64,000 nucleotides of DNA from Hymenobacter siberiensis (GCF_018967845.1 NZ_JAHLZZ010000001.1:496001-560000); one strand, 5' to 3'; positions 1 through 10,600 are shown, counted from the first letter of the stretch. Numbers and translations: made by a program. Notes: a model not told the origin generated them from the sequence alone.

Positions 1-167
1 AGTACAAGCTTTTTCATAGGGTATCGGGGTGAAATGGCGATGGATGAAGGAATGATGATTACCGGTAAAAAGGTCTGTTCAGCAGCCCATCAGACAGCTC
101 AGCCCGGGGTTACCATTGGGTTAGAGGGGTATTATCTTATCGTGTTGCCCCGGCCCGACCAGCCCGC

Positions 168-207
168 AAAAAAAGCCCGCCGCACAGGACGCACGGCGGG
201 CTTTTTT
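168..207. terminator. Intrinsic terminator, usable on both strands
   Basis: An 8-bp GC-rich stem (GCCCGCCG at 175-182 pairing with CGGCGGGC at 194-201) is flanked by an A run on the left and a T run on the right. It lies about 140 bases beyond the stop of the leftward TonB receptor gene and probably ends that transcript. Confidence 0.75.
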
Positions 208-236
208 GCGGTAACATCGGGGCTCAGCTGAACGCT

Positions 237-323
237 GTAGGGGCGGGGCTTGCCCCCGCCCGGACGCTGGCACCGCCATTACGATTCCGTTCACCGACGG
301 GCGGGGGCAAGCCCCGCCCCTAC
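237..323. repeat. Perfect 25-base inverted repeat, nested hairpins
   Basis: Arms at 237-261 and 299-323 are exact reverse complements separated by 37 bases. Each arm is itself almost self-complementary (GGGGCGGGGC next to GCCCCCGCC), so the element can fold as one long hairpin or as two small ones. It begins GTAG, like the arms of the element at 30443-30529, which has the same nested design. It ends 18 bases before the receptor stop codon. Confidence 0.8.
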
Positions 324-340
324 GCCGAAATTCCTCTGGC

Positions 341-3179
341 TTAAAACTTATACGTGAGGCCGGCCGTGGAATACTGCCCCCGACGGAAGCGCCCAAACGC
401 GCCCCGGTCGGCACTGCTAATGCCACCGCTGCGGTCCGAGTCGTAGTACTGGCGGGTGTACTGGTTGAGCAAATCCTGGATGCCCACGCGCACGTCGAGG
501 TGGGGGCCGAAGCCCTTGGTCACGGCCAGGTCGATGACGTGGCGCGGCAGCTCGAAAAGCGAAAAGTTCTGCTTGTTGCTGCTGGCAAACAGGATGCGCG
601 GCCCAATCACGTTGTACTGCGCCGACACCTGCCAGCGCCGGTCATCATCCTGATAGAAAATGCCGGTGTTCACCACGTAGGGCGACTGGCCCTGCAGCGG
701 GCGGTTGTTGTCCACGGAGGTGTCGTCGCCGCTGGCCAGCGACACGCGGCTCTTGATGAAGGAGGCATTCAGCACAAAGGAAATGTGCTGTAGAAAGGGG
801 TTTTCGGTCAGCTCAACCAGGCCTTTGCGGGCCTCTACTTCCACGCCTACATCATAGGCGCTAGCGGCATTAAGGAAGCCCAGGTCCAGGGTCGAGCCGT
901 TGGTGCTATTGGTTACCTGCTCGATGGCACCGGTGAAATGCTTGTAGAACACGCCCACCGACAGCAGCTCCGACTTCGACGGGTAAAACTCATAGCGCAG
1001 GTCGGCGTTGTAGATTTTGGCCGTGCGCAGCTTGTTGTTACCCTTGATATTCGCGTTGTTGGTAAAATCGTAGTACGAGTAGTTGGCGATTTCGCGGAAC
1101 TCCGGGCGGTTCACCGTTTGGCTGGCAGCCAGGCGTAGCAGACTACGGTCGTTGAAGTTGTAGGTGGCGTTCAGCGAAGGAAGGAAGGAAGAAGTAGCGC
1201 TTCTCCTCGTAAGCCGGCGTGGCGGAATCGCCCGTGCGCAGAAACTTACGGTTGTACTCCAGCCGCACGCCGCCCGAAATGCTGAACCGGTCCGAAATTG
1301 GAGCCACGGCGCTCAGGTAGCCGGCCACCAGTGTGTTATCGGTGCGATAGCTGTCGAAGTTGGTGGTGCCTTCCTTCAGCACGAAGCCGGTTTTGGGGTC
1401 GAGGTTCCGGGGCGCGAAAATCTTGTCAATGGACAGCGTATCCAGGTCGTAGTTGTGGAATTCCTCGTTGCCGGGAACGTAGGAGAAGAAGCGGCTGGCG
1501 TAGTTGCGCTCCTTGTATTCGGTGTAGAAGCCGGCCCGCAGCTTGTACTGGTTAGCGCGGGTCGAGTCGCGGCCCGTGAGGCGCTGCTCCCACTGCCCGC
1601 TGGCCATGTAGGTGTTCTCCTTCAGCTTGGAAAAGTACGTGGAGTTGTCCTGCTGCGAGCCCACCTGGCTGATTTCCACCCGAAACGGCATCTGAGGCTC
1701 GCCGGGATTCGGCACATCGCGGCCGGTGCGGAAGCGGCGGTAGTCGGGCTCATCGCGAAACACATAGTTGTAGCCCGTGGCCCAGGTTACGGTCGAGTTG
1801 CGGGCGGCGCCCACATCGTGGGTGCCGCCCAGCTGCCCCGAGTAAATGGTGCGGCTCTGGTAGTGTAGGGCATAGTTGTCGCGCTCGCGGCCGTTACCGC
1901 TCTGCACGTAGTCGAGGCCCGTGCGGCGCACCACTTCGTCGGTGCCGTACTGGTTCAGGAAGTTGCGGAAGTCGATGCGGCTATGGTCGTTCAGGCGGGC
2001 CTGCCAGTTGTGAATCACGCCCAGGCGGCTGGCCGTCAGGGAGCGCAAGTCGTTGTAATTGTAGCTGTAGGAGCCGCTGCCGGTTTCCAGCCGCTGGCGC
2101 AGCACGTCGTACTGCTCGTGCGTATTCGAATAAGATGCCGAAGTCACGTTGCTCAGGTACACCTTCCCGATTTCAAACTTGCGCGTGAGACCCAATGAGG
2201 CGCGCAAATCGGGCAGAGCCGTGCTTAGCGCGGGTTTCCACTCATTGTGCAGGTCGCCAATGGCCTGCTGCAGCTGGTCGCGGCTCAGCTCGGCCTTGCT
2301 ATTGTAGGGCTGGTCGCCAATGGCGGCTGGCACCTTGCGCAGGCCGTTATCGAAGCCCAGCCAGTCGGTGCTGCTGCGCGAGCTCTGCTGGTAGCCGCTG
2401 CCGAAAGTGGTACCCGAGCGGCCCCAGCCCGAAATGCTGAAGTTGGTCGTGTTCTCCAGCACCGAGTTTTTGGTGTACACCTTCACCACGCCGCCGCCAA
2501 ACTCGCCCGGCAGCTCCGACGCGCCCGATTTGAAAATCAGAATCCGGTCAATTACTGACGAGGGCAGGATATCGAACGAGAACGAGCGGGTATCCACCTC
2601 GGCACTCGGCGTGAGGGCATCGTTTAGCAGCACCGTGTTGTACCGCTCGGCCAGGCCGCGAATCACGATGAAGTTGTTGTTCTGAATGGTCACCCCCGGA
2701 ATGCGCTTCACCACTTCGGCCGCGTCGCGGTCCAGGGTCTTCACAATCTGGTCGTTGCTCATGCCGCTCACCACCACCTCGCTTTTTTTCAGGTCCTGAA
2801 TCAGGGCCACTTCGGTGCCGGTCTGCTTCACACCGGTCACGGTCACCTCAGTCAGGCTGGTGGCACTTTCCTCCATCAGGCCGTTCAAGGCAGTGGTTTG
2901 GCCGCTTTTGATGACGATGCCCGGAAAGGTGAGCGGCTTGTAGCCCACGTAAGTCATCGTAATGTTATAGGTGCCCGCGTCGAGGGGCAGCGTGTAGGTG
3001 CCGTCCACGTTCACGGGGGCGGCCAGCGTGGTGCCCGTCACCAGCACCGTGGCCCCGATTACACCCTCACTGGTCTTCTTATCGGTCACTTTACCCGCCA
3101 GTGTACCCGGCTGGGCCAGAGCTAAGCCACTCACAAACAACCACAAAAATCAAAGTAGATAATACCGCATACACTTCAT
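341..3179 (-). pseudogene. TonB-dependent outer-membrane receptor, frameshifted, with a stop in the signal peptide
   Basis: The reading frame from 3146 down to 1143 encodes a carboxypeptidase-regulatory-like (CarboxypepD_reg) domain (GKVTDKKTSEGVIGATV), a plug domain (VIRGLAERYNTVLLND) and the first part of a beta barrel. The barrel continues in another frame from about 1175 to 341 and ends in the outer-membrane signature AGLTYKF. The shift lies in four GAAG units at 1176-1191; removing one unit restores FLPSLNATYNFNDRS and joins the two halves. A second lesion lies at the front: ATG at 3179 starts MKCMRYYLL, then TGA at 3150-3152, then a hydrophobic signal core FLWLFVSGLALA in the same frame. 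Only a TTG at 3146 avoids the stop, and it would leave a signal peptide without basic residues. Intact members import siderophores, vitamins or glycans. No SusD-like partner is adjacent, so the ligand is unknown. It may be decayed, phase-variable at the repeat, or affected by sequence error. Confidence 0.85.
1176..1191. repeat. Tetranucleotide tract (GAAG)4 at the receptor frameshift
   Basis: Four perfect GAAG units (CTTC on the coding strand) sit exactly where the receptor changes frame. Three or six units would keep the gene open and four close it, so slippage at this tract could switch the gene. Confidence 0.7.
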
Positions 3180-3288
3180 GCTGGTTTGATGAAGTAAAAT
3201 TACCGGGGCCTTATTACGGCATAGTAGCCCACACATTACCCTATTGTTATGCGCTGATTTCAGGGCTGCACGGGCCGCCGGGGGCTAC

Positions 3289-3296
3289 TACTTTTG
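3289..3296 (+). promoter_or_regulatory. Candidate -7 box TACTTTTG upstream of yicC
   Basis: It matches the Bacteroidota TAnnTTTG consensus and faces the yicC-type gene, leaving a leader of about 125 bases. No good -33 TTG is seen at the usual spacing, so support is modest. Confidence 0.4.
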
Positions 3297-3429
3297 CGGT
3301 CTTTTTCGCCTTTTGGCAGCCCGCCGGGGCACGCGGCCAGCCGCCCGCCGCGAATGCCGTTCCTTTGCAGTCTCAACCACCGGCCCCGGCCGGTAGTCCT
3401 GCTTCCTGCTCACCGCTATTCTCTTTCGG

Positions 3430-4329
3430 ATGCTCCTCTCCATGACCGGCTACGGCCAGGCCCACCACGAAACCGACGCCTACACCGCCACCCTCGAAGT
3501 CAAGTCGCTCAACTCCAAAACCCTCGACCTGACCCTACGCCTACCCCGCTTCCTGCTCCCGCACGAGCTCGAAATCCGCAACACCGTGGCCAAAGCGGTA
3601 CTACGCGGCAAAGTCAACCTCACCCTCGATTTTGTGCGGCCCGCCGCCACCCGCGCCGCCGCCACCCTCAACCGCGAAGCCCTGCTCGCCGCCTACCACG
3701 AGCTGCAGGCCGTAGCCCAAAGCCTGGGCCTGCCCACCGGCGAAGCCACCCTGCTGGCCGCCCTGCGCCTGCCGGGCGTCATCCCCACCGCCAACGAGGC
3801 GCGCGATGCCGAGCCAGCCGCCGAAGACGTGACCTGGGCCGAGCTCCAGCCGCTGCTCATGCAGGCGCTGGCCGCCATGCAGCAGTTCCGGCAGGACGAG
3901 GGCCACACCCTCACCACCGAGATAATGGGCTACATTGCCACCATCCGGCAGCAGCTGGCCGCCGTGGAGCAGCACGACCCCGCCCGCATCGAGCATGTGC
4001 GCCAACGCCTGGCCGGCCACCTCGCCGAACTCACCAGCCACGAGCAGTTCAACGCCACCCGCTTCGAGCAGGAGGTGCTGTACTACATTGAGAAGCTGGA
4101 CATTGCCGAAGAGAAAGTGCGCCTCGCCGCCCACCTCGCCTACTTCGAGCAGGCCGTGCTGCAGCCCGACGAGGCCGTGGGCAAAAAGCTCGGTTTCCTG
4201 GCCCAGGAGATTGGCCGCGAAATCAATACCATCGGCTCCAAGGCCAACGATGCCACCGTGCAGCACCTGGTGGTGGGCATGAAGGAGGAGCTGGAAAAAA
4301 TCAAAGAGCAGCTGAATAATATTCTCTAG
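3430..4329 (+). CDS. yicC: YicC/YloC family endoribonuclease
   Basis: A 299-residue protein with the family hallmark start SMTGYGQA (residues 4-11), followed by EVKSLNSKTLDLTLRLPR, and the conserved C-terminal DUF1732 block running from RFEQEVLYYIEKLDIAEEK to the end, including EIGREINTIGSKAND. Length is normal for the family. YicC proteins are stress-associated endoribonucleases in other bacteria; the substrate here is unknown. In many genomes the gene precedes gmk, but here it is followed by 350 bases of spacer. The ATG at 3430 gives MLLSMTGYG, the usual few residues before the motif. Confidence 0.92.
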   Translation: MLLSMTGYGQAHHETDAYTATLEVKSLNSKTLDLTLRLPRFLLPHELEIRNTVAKAVLRGKVNLTLDFVRPAATRAAATLNREALLAAYHELQAVAQSLGLPTGEATLLAALRLPGVIPTANEARDAEPAAEDVTWAELQPLLMQALAAMQQFRQDEGHTLTTEIMGYIATIRQQLAAVEQHDPARIEHVRQRLAGHLAELTSHEQFNATRFEQEVLYYIEKLDIAEEKVRLAAHLAYFEQAVLQPDEAVGKKLGFLAQEIGREINTIGSKANDATVQHLVVGMKEELEKIKEQLNNIL

Positions 4330-4683
4330 CCAGTCCCCTTTTTTTAACCGGTCACATTGGCCTCTATGGCTCTTCCGTTCGCCCAGCAAAAGGCTCAGTT
4401 GAACGAAAATCGATAAGGCAAATTAGATTTTACCAACTAATTTCAAAATCTGACAATGGCCCTTTTACTATATGGCCAGAAAATTATGCAGTACTTGCAT
4501 CTGGGCCATCATGCCTTCAACGGCGCGATTAATAGGCATTTATTAGTGATTTCAAACCTGGCCCAGTCCGCATTTGAAAAAAAAATCGCAATATTTGTGC
4601 CTTCAAAGTTGGATATCTGATTATTGTATCTAGCTTGGGTTACAAATAGGCCGTTAGTTACCAACCCCTTATCCCCCATTAGT
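4330..4683. other. AT-richer non-coding spacer
   Basis: This 350-base stretch is clearly less GC-rich than its surroundings. A T run at 4338-4345 follows the yicC stop. A small imperfect hairpin (AGATTTT / AAAATCT) lies near 4425-4452. No convincing open frame or RNA gene is visible. Confidence 0.5.
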
Positions 4684-5220
4684 ATGAAATCTACATTTTT
4701 ACTCTGTATTCTGGGGCTTTTCTTAACAGCTGCGCGCCCCGCATCCGAGATTGAGCTCGTTAAGAAGCGGGTGCTCAGCGAGCGGGTTGAAATCCTCATT
4801 CCCAAGGGCTTCGAGGTAATGACCGAGCAGCAGATGGACTTTGCCTATGCCAAAGCCCAGAGTCGCCCGAGCGTTATCTTCACCAACAACAACCTCATCA
4901 GCCTCGCCTTCAACTACAGCGACAACGATGCCGACCAGGACATGGTGGACATCTACTCCGCTTCGTTCGGCAAGACTTACCATAAGCAGTACAAGGACGC
5001 CACCTGGTTTGGCGACGGTGTGAAGAACATCAACAACCGCAAGGTGGGCTACCTCGAATTCATGAAGCCCGAGATGGGTCACGAAGTCTACACGCTGGTT
5101 TTCTTCACCGACGTGGAGGGCAAGCTGATGATTTGCACCTTCAACTGTGCCGACCGTCAGAAGCCCGAGTGGGAGCCCATTGCCAAGCAAATCATGCTCT
5201 CGCTGAAAGCCAAAGGTTAA
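4684..5220 (+). CDS. Secreted protein of unknown function, possibly DcrB/PsbP-like
   Basis: A 178-residue protein with a clear signal peptide (MKSTFLLCILGLFLTAARP). I do not recognise a named family with certainty. The mature part has the rhythm of DcrB/PsbP-like (DUF1795) domains: an opening strand VEILIPKGFEVM, a central ISLAFNYSDN, and a closing block with LVFFTDVEGKLMICTFNC and a final helix ending IMLSLKAKG. Two cysteines occur (one in the signal region, one in TFNC). The start at 4684 is chosen because it begins the signal peptide; an upstream TTG in frame would put 20 extra residues ahead of it. It is a single gene ended by the hairpin at 5244-5275. Confidence 0.75.
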   Translation: MKSTFLLCILGLFLTAARPASEIELVKKRVLSERVEILIPKGFEVMTEQQMDFAYAKAQSRPSVIFTNNNLISLAFNYSDNDADQDMVDIYSASFGKTYHKQYKDATWFGDGVKNINNRKVGYLEFMKPEMGHEVYTLVFFTDVEGKLMICTFNCADRQKPEWEPIAKQIMLSLKAKG

Positions 5221-5243
5221 TATCCCCGCAAATCAGTATCGTG

Positions 5244-5283
5244 GTCGGTGGTTGAACGCAAGTTCGGCCACCGACTATTTTTT
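5244..5283 (+). terminator. Terminator between convergent genes
   Basis: GTCGGTGG (5244-5251) pairs with CCACCGAC (5268-5275) and is followed by TATTTTTTT. The right arm reaches into the stop codon (5275-5277) of the convergent peptidase gene. Confidence 0.75.
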
Positions 5284-7098
5284 TGCCGCTGGGGCCGCGC
5301 CTGCTTCGTTCAAAAAGTCGCGCACCAGCCCGAAGGCCCCGGCAAATCCGGCCAGCGACAGGGCTTCGGGCCGGTCATTTACGTCGTGGTAGGCGGCGCT
5401 GCCGCCGCGCGTGTACATGAAAAAGGCTGGCACGCCGGCTTCGGAAAACGGGAAGTGGTCGGAGTTGGCGGCGCGGCCGCGGGCCCCCAGGGCGGGCAGG
5501 TAGTGATGGGCATTATTAAGGGCCAGAAGGCGGTGGTATGGGGCCTCAAACAGTTTCCCATTCACGACGGTAGCGCCCTGCTCGCCGGTGCCCAGCAGGT
5601 CGAGGTTGAACAGAAACTTGATGCTTTTGAGCGGCACCAGCGGGTGCGTCACGAAGTAGCTGGAGCCCACCAGCCCGGCTTCCTCGCCCCCAAACAGCAG
5701 GAACACGACGGAATAAGCCGGGCGGTTTTCGGGGCGGGCGTAGTGGGCGGCCAGCTCCAGGAGCAGGGCCACGCCGCTGGCGTTATCGTTGGCCCCCGGG
5801 AAGTACACGTCCTTGCCCATCATGCCGAGGTGGTCGTAGTGGGCCGAAACGACGAGGAAGGAATCGGGCCGAATGGAGCCGCGCACCACGGCGGCCAGGT
5901 TCTGGGTCTGGTAATTGCGCTGGAGCTGGGCGTCGACGCGCACGGTACTCCACACGGTACGGCCCTGGGGCGCGCCGGTGGCAGTATCGCCAAAAATAGC
6001 CTTATCGAGCCACAGCGGCATCTTTTCGGCCAGCACTTCTACCCGGGGCTGGGCAGCTTGCTCAGCGGCCAGCGAGGCGGTGAGCTTGGGCACCACCGTA
6101 ATCCAGGCGGCGGCGGCGTTCAGGCGCTGGCGCAGCGCAGCGGGCAGCGTGGCCAACTGGCTGGCATCGGCGGCGCGCATCAGCAGGATGCGGCTGCGCC
6201 ACTCCGTGCGCAGGTAGCGGGCCTGCACCGTGGGCCTGGTGAAGACGAGGGTATCGAGAAGCACGAGGCGGCCCTTGGCGGTGCCGGTGCCCGAATTGGG
6301 CGCGGCAATGCAGGCCGTGCCAGCTTGCCAATTCGTCAGCTTGCCGGTGGGGCCATCGGCTTTGATGGAAGCGCTGACTACGCCGGGAAACGTGTTTACG
6401 TCCAGGATAAAAGGCTGCGTGTAGTTGGGGGCCAACGGCGTTAACTTCAACTGAGCCAGCTGCCCGCGCAGGTAGGCGGCGGCCAGATGCTCGCCCTGCT
6501 TCACATAGCCCCGGCCGTAAAGGTTAGGCGCGGCCAGCGCCTTGATGGTGCGGCGGGCCCGGGCGCGCAGCAGGTAGGCATTCTGCGCCCGCGCTGGCAT
6601 TGGCACGGCGCTAAGCGTGGCAGCGGCGGCCAGCACCAGCCACAGCCCGCTGGCCAGGGGCCGGGCGCGGCCGCCATCCTGCCGGGCCGACCAGACGGCG
6701 GCCATGCCCACGGCCAGGGCCGCGCCAATACCGTCGCTCAGTAGGTCCGACCATTCGCCGTGGCGGCCCAGGCGCATGGTCATTTGCAGCACTTCGATGA
6801 GGGCTCCGAACAGGATGCTGCCGACCAGCACTACCCCGCCGGCGTGGCGGGCCAGCCGGGGCCAGCGGCGCTGCCGGTGCAGCGAAAACCAGCTCAGACC
6901 TGCCAAAACGGCGAACACGCCCGCATGGGCGGCTGTGTCGAACGACAGCAGCTCCCACACGGGCGTGCGCGGCATTTCAGCAGAAGGGGTAAGCGTAAGT
7001 ACCAGCACCACAGTGGCCCATGCCAACGGCAAGGCAGCGTAGGGGCGGCGGGAACGGGGTAGCGGGGAGGTTAGCTTGGGTTGGTCGAAATCAGACAT
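5275..7098 (-). CDS. VanZ-like domain fused to an M28 zinc aminopeptidase
   Basis: A 607-residue two-part protein. Residues about 20-140 are a VanZ-like membrane domain with three or four membrane segments and the typical DTAAHAGVFAVLAGL and EVLQ...GEWSDLLSDGIGAALAV motifs. A second hydrophobic stretch ending PMPARAQ (about 150-172) looks like an embedded signal peptide. A complete M28 metallopeptidase follows: VVSAHYDHLGM, PGANDNASGVALL, LLFGGEEAGLVGS, FNLDLLG and AYHDVND supply the expected His, Asp, Glu, Asp and His zinc and catalytic residues. ATG at 7098 (MSDFDQPKL) is chosen over an upstream TTG. It begins 32 bases after the gcvH stop, so the two are probably co-transcribed. In related genomes a short VanZ gene follows gcvH; here it appears merged with a peptidase gene, with the joint around residues 140-150. 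Signal peptidase could separate the halves after synthesis. Confidence 0.85.
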   Translation of the reverse strand: MSDFDQPKLTSPLPRSRRPYAALPLAWATVVLVLTLTPSAEMPRTPVWELLSFDTAAHAGVFAVLAGLSWFSLHRQRRWPRLARHAGGVVLVGSILFGALIEVLQMTMRLGRHGEWSDLLSDGIGAALAVGMAAVWSARQDGGRARPLASGLWLVLAAAATLSAVPMPARAQNAYLLRARARRTIKALAAPNLYGRGYVKQGEHLAAAYLRGQLAQLKLTPLAPNYTQPFILDVNTFPGVVSASIKADGPTGKLTNWQAGTACIAAPNSGTGTAKGRLVLLDTLVFTRPTVQARYLRTEWRSRILLMRAADASQLATLPAALRQRLNAAAAWITVVPKLTASLAAEQAAQPRVEVLAEKMPLWLDKAIFGDTATGAPQGRTVWSTVRVDAQLQRNYQTQNLAAVVRGSIRPDSFLVVSAHYDHLGMMGKDVYFPGANDNASGVALLLELAAHYARPENRPAYSVVFLLFGGEEAGLVGSSYFVTHPLVPLKSIKFLFNLDLLGTGEQGATVVNGKLFEAPYHRLLALNNAHHYLPALGARGRAANSDHFPFSEAGVPAFFMYTRGGSAAYHDVNDRPEALSLAGFAGAFGLVRDFLNEAGAAPAAKK

Positions 7099-7130
7099 CA
7101 CAACGCACAAGCCAAAGCCGTGCTACTTTT

Positions 7131-7511
7131 TTAGGCTCCCACCAGCTCGCCGTAGGTTTCGGCGCTGAGCAGCTCGGCCAACTCTTCGGGCTTGGCGATG
7201 GAGATTTTCACCATCCAGCCGTCGCCGTAAGGGTCGGAGTTCACGGTTTCGGGGGCGTCGCCCAGCTTGTCGTTTACTTCCAGCACGGTGCCGGTGATGG
7301 GGCTGAACAGGTCGGAAACCGTTTTTACGGCCTCTACGGTGCCGAATACTTCGTGCTGGGCTACGTCTTTGTCGAGGGTGTCGATGTCGACATAAACGAT
7401 GTCGCCCAACTCTTTCTGCGCGTGGTCGGTGATGCCCACGTAGGCAACGTCGCCTTCAACGCGAATCCATTCGTGGTCCTTGGTGTAGTGCAGGGTGGCG
7501 GGCAGGTTCAT
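7131..7511 (-). CDS. gcvH: Glycine cleavage system H protein
   Basis: A 126-residue lipoyl carrier of the glycine cleavage complex. It shuttles the aminomethyl group and electrons between the P, T and L proteins in the cytoplasm. The start [20 protein letters not shown] and the lipoylation site [15 protein letters not shown] (Lys at about 63) are canonical, and the length is normal. It lies between sprA and the VanZ fusion, as in other gliding Bacteroidota. The other glycine cleavage genes are not in the window. Confidence 0.97.
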   Translation of the reverse strand: MNLPATLHYTKDHEWIRVEGDVAYVGITDHAQKELGDIVYVDIDTLDKDVAQHEVFGTVEAVKTVSDLFSPITGTVLEVNDKLGDAPETVNSDPYGDGWMVKISIAKPEELAELLSAETYGELVGA

Positions 7512-7520
7512 TTTTAAGGA

Positions 7521-7675
7521 GTTAAGAGTGATGAGTTAGGAGTTAAGAGTTGGCGGGAGTGAGCAACCAACGGCGGCGATTCCTCAAAAGTAGAACCGGC
7601 AACCGTAGCCAGAGCTTTTTGCCTGCCATAATTTACCAAACCTCAACTCTTAACGCCTAATTTATCACTCTTAAC
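7521..7675. repeat. Spacer palindrome built from GTTAAGAG words
   Basis: Arms 7521-7552 and 7644-7675 (32 bases) match as an inverted repeat with about four mismatches. Within each arm GTTAAGAGT occurs twice. The outer ends lie 9 bases from the gcvH start codon and 2 bases from the sprA stop codon, so the element occupies essentially the whole intergenic region. It can form a large hairpin in the sprA-gcvH transcript. Confidence 0.8.
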
Positions 7676-7677
7676 TT

Positions 7678-10600
7678 CTACTGCGTCAGGCTATAGCGCA
7701 GCTGAACACCGCCTTCGGAGTTGGAGTTGCGGAAGGCGTTGCTGATGCGTGGCGTGGTGATGGTCTGGCTGTAGTAGAACTGCAGGTTGAGACGGGTATT
7801 GAGCAAGTAGTCGACGGTGGGGCGCAGCTGGAAGGTCTTCGAGCCATTGGTAATCTGGCCCTGGGCGCGACCCACGAAGCCTTGGGGGTTGGTGGGGTTG
7901 GGGTCGGCCGAGTCGATGATGCTGCGCTGGATGGTGATGTTGTCGCGGATGCTCAGGTCGAGGCGGGCGGTGAGGTTGTTTCTCAGCACGCGCTGCTCGC
8001 CGCCCACTTTGAAGGGTAGCTTGAGGCTGTTGGTGGCGTAGCCGAAGCCAATCACAAACTCCTTGGTCGAGAGCTCGGTGACCTGGGCATTGGTAATGTT
8101 CAGGGCCACGGTGCGGTTGGTGCGGTACTCGATTCGACCGGTTACCTTGCTCACCGTCTGGAAGTTGACGCCGATGAGCGGAGCCAGCGTTTCCACAATG
8201 CTAACCTGGCCCACCACGTAGTAGGGCTGGTACTGATTGCTGGCATTCGGCTTGAAGGGAGTAGTCGGCGGGAGGCCCGGCGAGCCGAAGGTGGGCTCAG
8301 CGGAGTAGATGTTGTTGGTGGTGTAGCTACCGATGCTGTAGATAGACGAGTACGCGTGGTTCAGGGTGAACGAGCTGAAATACTGCTTGATAAGCGGCAG
8401 CTGGGCGAAGCCGTTGTAGTCGACGCGCCAGTTGGGCAGCGGTATCACGGCGAAGGGGCTGAACTCCTTGGCCTTGTAGCCGTCCGACGAGCGGCCGTGG
8501 TAGGCGTCGATGAAGCTCTGCACCAGCACATCCTGCGAGTTGTAGCCGTAGGTGGCGTTGGGGCTTTGGTTGGCCAAGGCCAGCTTGTTGCGCACGAAAA
8601 GGCGGTTATCCACAAAACGCTGGAAGGCCTTCGACGTTTCGCCATTGGCGCTGAGGTCGCCAAACAGGGTGTTAATGGTAATGGTCGAGGTCTGGAACGA
8701 GCCCGAGCCCAGGGTCTGGGGCACGATGGGCAGGTAATTATCGAACTGGTCCTTCAGTGGCAGCAGGGTCTGCTCGTTGATGGTGTGCCGGTAGTAGGCA
8801 TCAAGGTTCTTGACTTTCTGCTGGCGCGCATCCACCTGAATGTTGAAGTCGCGGAACGGCTCCAGCGCCGTGCGCAGCGTGAACGACTGCGTGAGCAGCG
8901 AACTCAGGGGCGTGTTCAGAAACTCGCTCCGGTCGGTGTACCAGCCGTTAATGCTGGCGCGGTCGTAGAGGGTTTGCAGGCCGGGCTGCTGCCCTAATAT
9001 GAACGGCACGCCGGGCGCGGTGAAAGTTTCATCGAGGCCAAAGGCCTTGGTTTTGGGCAGGTAGCCGGGCAGCAGCGTGCCATTGGAACGGCTGAAGGTG
9101 AAGTTGATGGAGCGGGCCGTCATCAGCGAGCGCAACACGGCTTTCACGAAGCGCAGCTTTTCGCGGGTGGTATCGGCGGCCGGCGCGGCCCGGGTGGCCG
9201 CGTTGGCCTCGCCGAAGGCGGACCGCTGAGCCGCCGGCCGGCCCTGGGGCGGCGGCGCGTTGTTGATGATGTTCAGGAATTTGACCTTGTTGTAGAGCTT
9301 CACCAGGTCGATTTTACCGTTGGCGCTGATTTCGGCGTTGTTCTGAATCGTGTTGCCGACGTTGATTCGATAGGTCGACGTGTCGGTGGCGCTGGTGGGG
9401 TTGTTGAGAGCGCGCTGGCCTTGCACGGCAGCCTGCCAGCCGTAGGTAGCGGCGTAGCGGGTATCGGCGCTCAGCCAGTCGGTGAGGGGAAATTTATCGA
9501 GCGGCAGCCGGTAGGTGAGCGCGACCAGCTGGTTGAAATTGACGGTGCGGCCGCCGCGCAGCAGGTTTTGCTGCAGCTGGCTGCGGTTGCGAATGGCCTC
9601 GTCACTCACCCCGATGGTGCGGCCGGCTCCTTCGTCAACCACGCCCCGGTTGGTGGCGGTGTAGTCGAATATCAGGCTTTTGGTGAGGTCCCACTTCAGG
9701 TCGTAGATGCGGCTGATAAAGAAGGATTTTTGAATAACGGGCGCAATACCGGCCGTAGTGGGTACTTCGCCGGGGTTTAGCACGCGCTGCAGGAACCGCT
9801 CGTTGTAGCGCCGGTCGAGGTCGGTGCGGAACGAGAAGCGCGAGGGCAGCGGGGTGAAGTTAATTTGCTGGAAAATCTTCAGGTACGGGTTGTCCAGCGC
9901 CTTGAAATTGGCCAGCGGCATGTAGTTCTTGGGCGTGGTCTGGTACACGTAGGCCACGGCGGCGGTGTAGGCCTTGGTGTAGTCGCGGTCGGTGCGAATG
10001 TCGGAGTGCAGGCGGTCGGTAATCGAGTAGCTCAGGGCCACGTTTTCGATGTCCCAGGGTTTGGGCTTGGCGGGCAGGGCCCCGGGCTTGGGCAGGGCGC
10101 GCTCCTTGCGCACGTTCAGCACCGAGATACTGCGGCTGGTGGTCTGGTCGATGACCTTGTTGCGGTACTCAGCCTGGGCCGACGTATTGATGCTACCGTC
10201 GGTGTTCTTGAACTTCTGCAGACTTTGCTCCAGCTTGGTATCGGGGTCGAGGGGGTCGTAGAGGGGCGAGCGGCTTTCGCGGCCAATCTGGAGCAGCACC
10301 GGCAGGCGCAGGTTCAGCTGCGGGGGCAGGAATTTCTCTACCGCCACGGTCGTGTTCAGGTCACCACGAAATACGTCGTCCACGGAGCGCTGCTGCACTT
10401 TGTCCTGCAAGCCGCCGAAGCCCACGCTGGTGAAGCTGCCCGTGGCCGTCACGTTGGCCACGTCGGCCAGCTTCACGTTGAGGCGGGCGGTGGCGGCATA
10501 GCCGGCCTGCTGCTCGAAGTCAAACACCCGGAACTCATCGGCCCACAGGTTCACGGTTTTCTCCGCGATGCTGGGGTCGGTGGGGTTCAGAATACCCAGC

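Larger units (their letters stand above)
1..340. other. Non-coding stretch downstream of the TonB receptor
   Basis: No convincing gene is seen. The stretch holds the terminator at 168-207 and the nested inverted repeat at 237-323; positions 1-160 show nothing recognisable. Confidence 0.6.

Noticed and set aside
4509..4805. Minus-strand frame of 98 codons
   Set aside because: It overlaps the start of the secreted-protein gene, lacks a signal or domain and has atypical composition.
5248..6444. Open frame opposite the VanZ-M28 gene
   Set aside because: Composition is Gly/His/Val-rich, typical of an antisense shadow, and the opposite strand has a complete peptidase.
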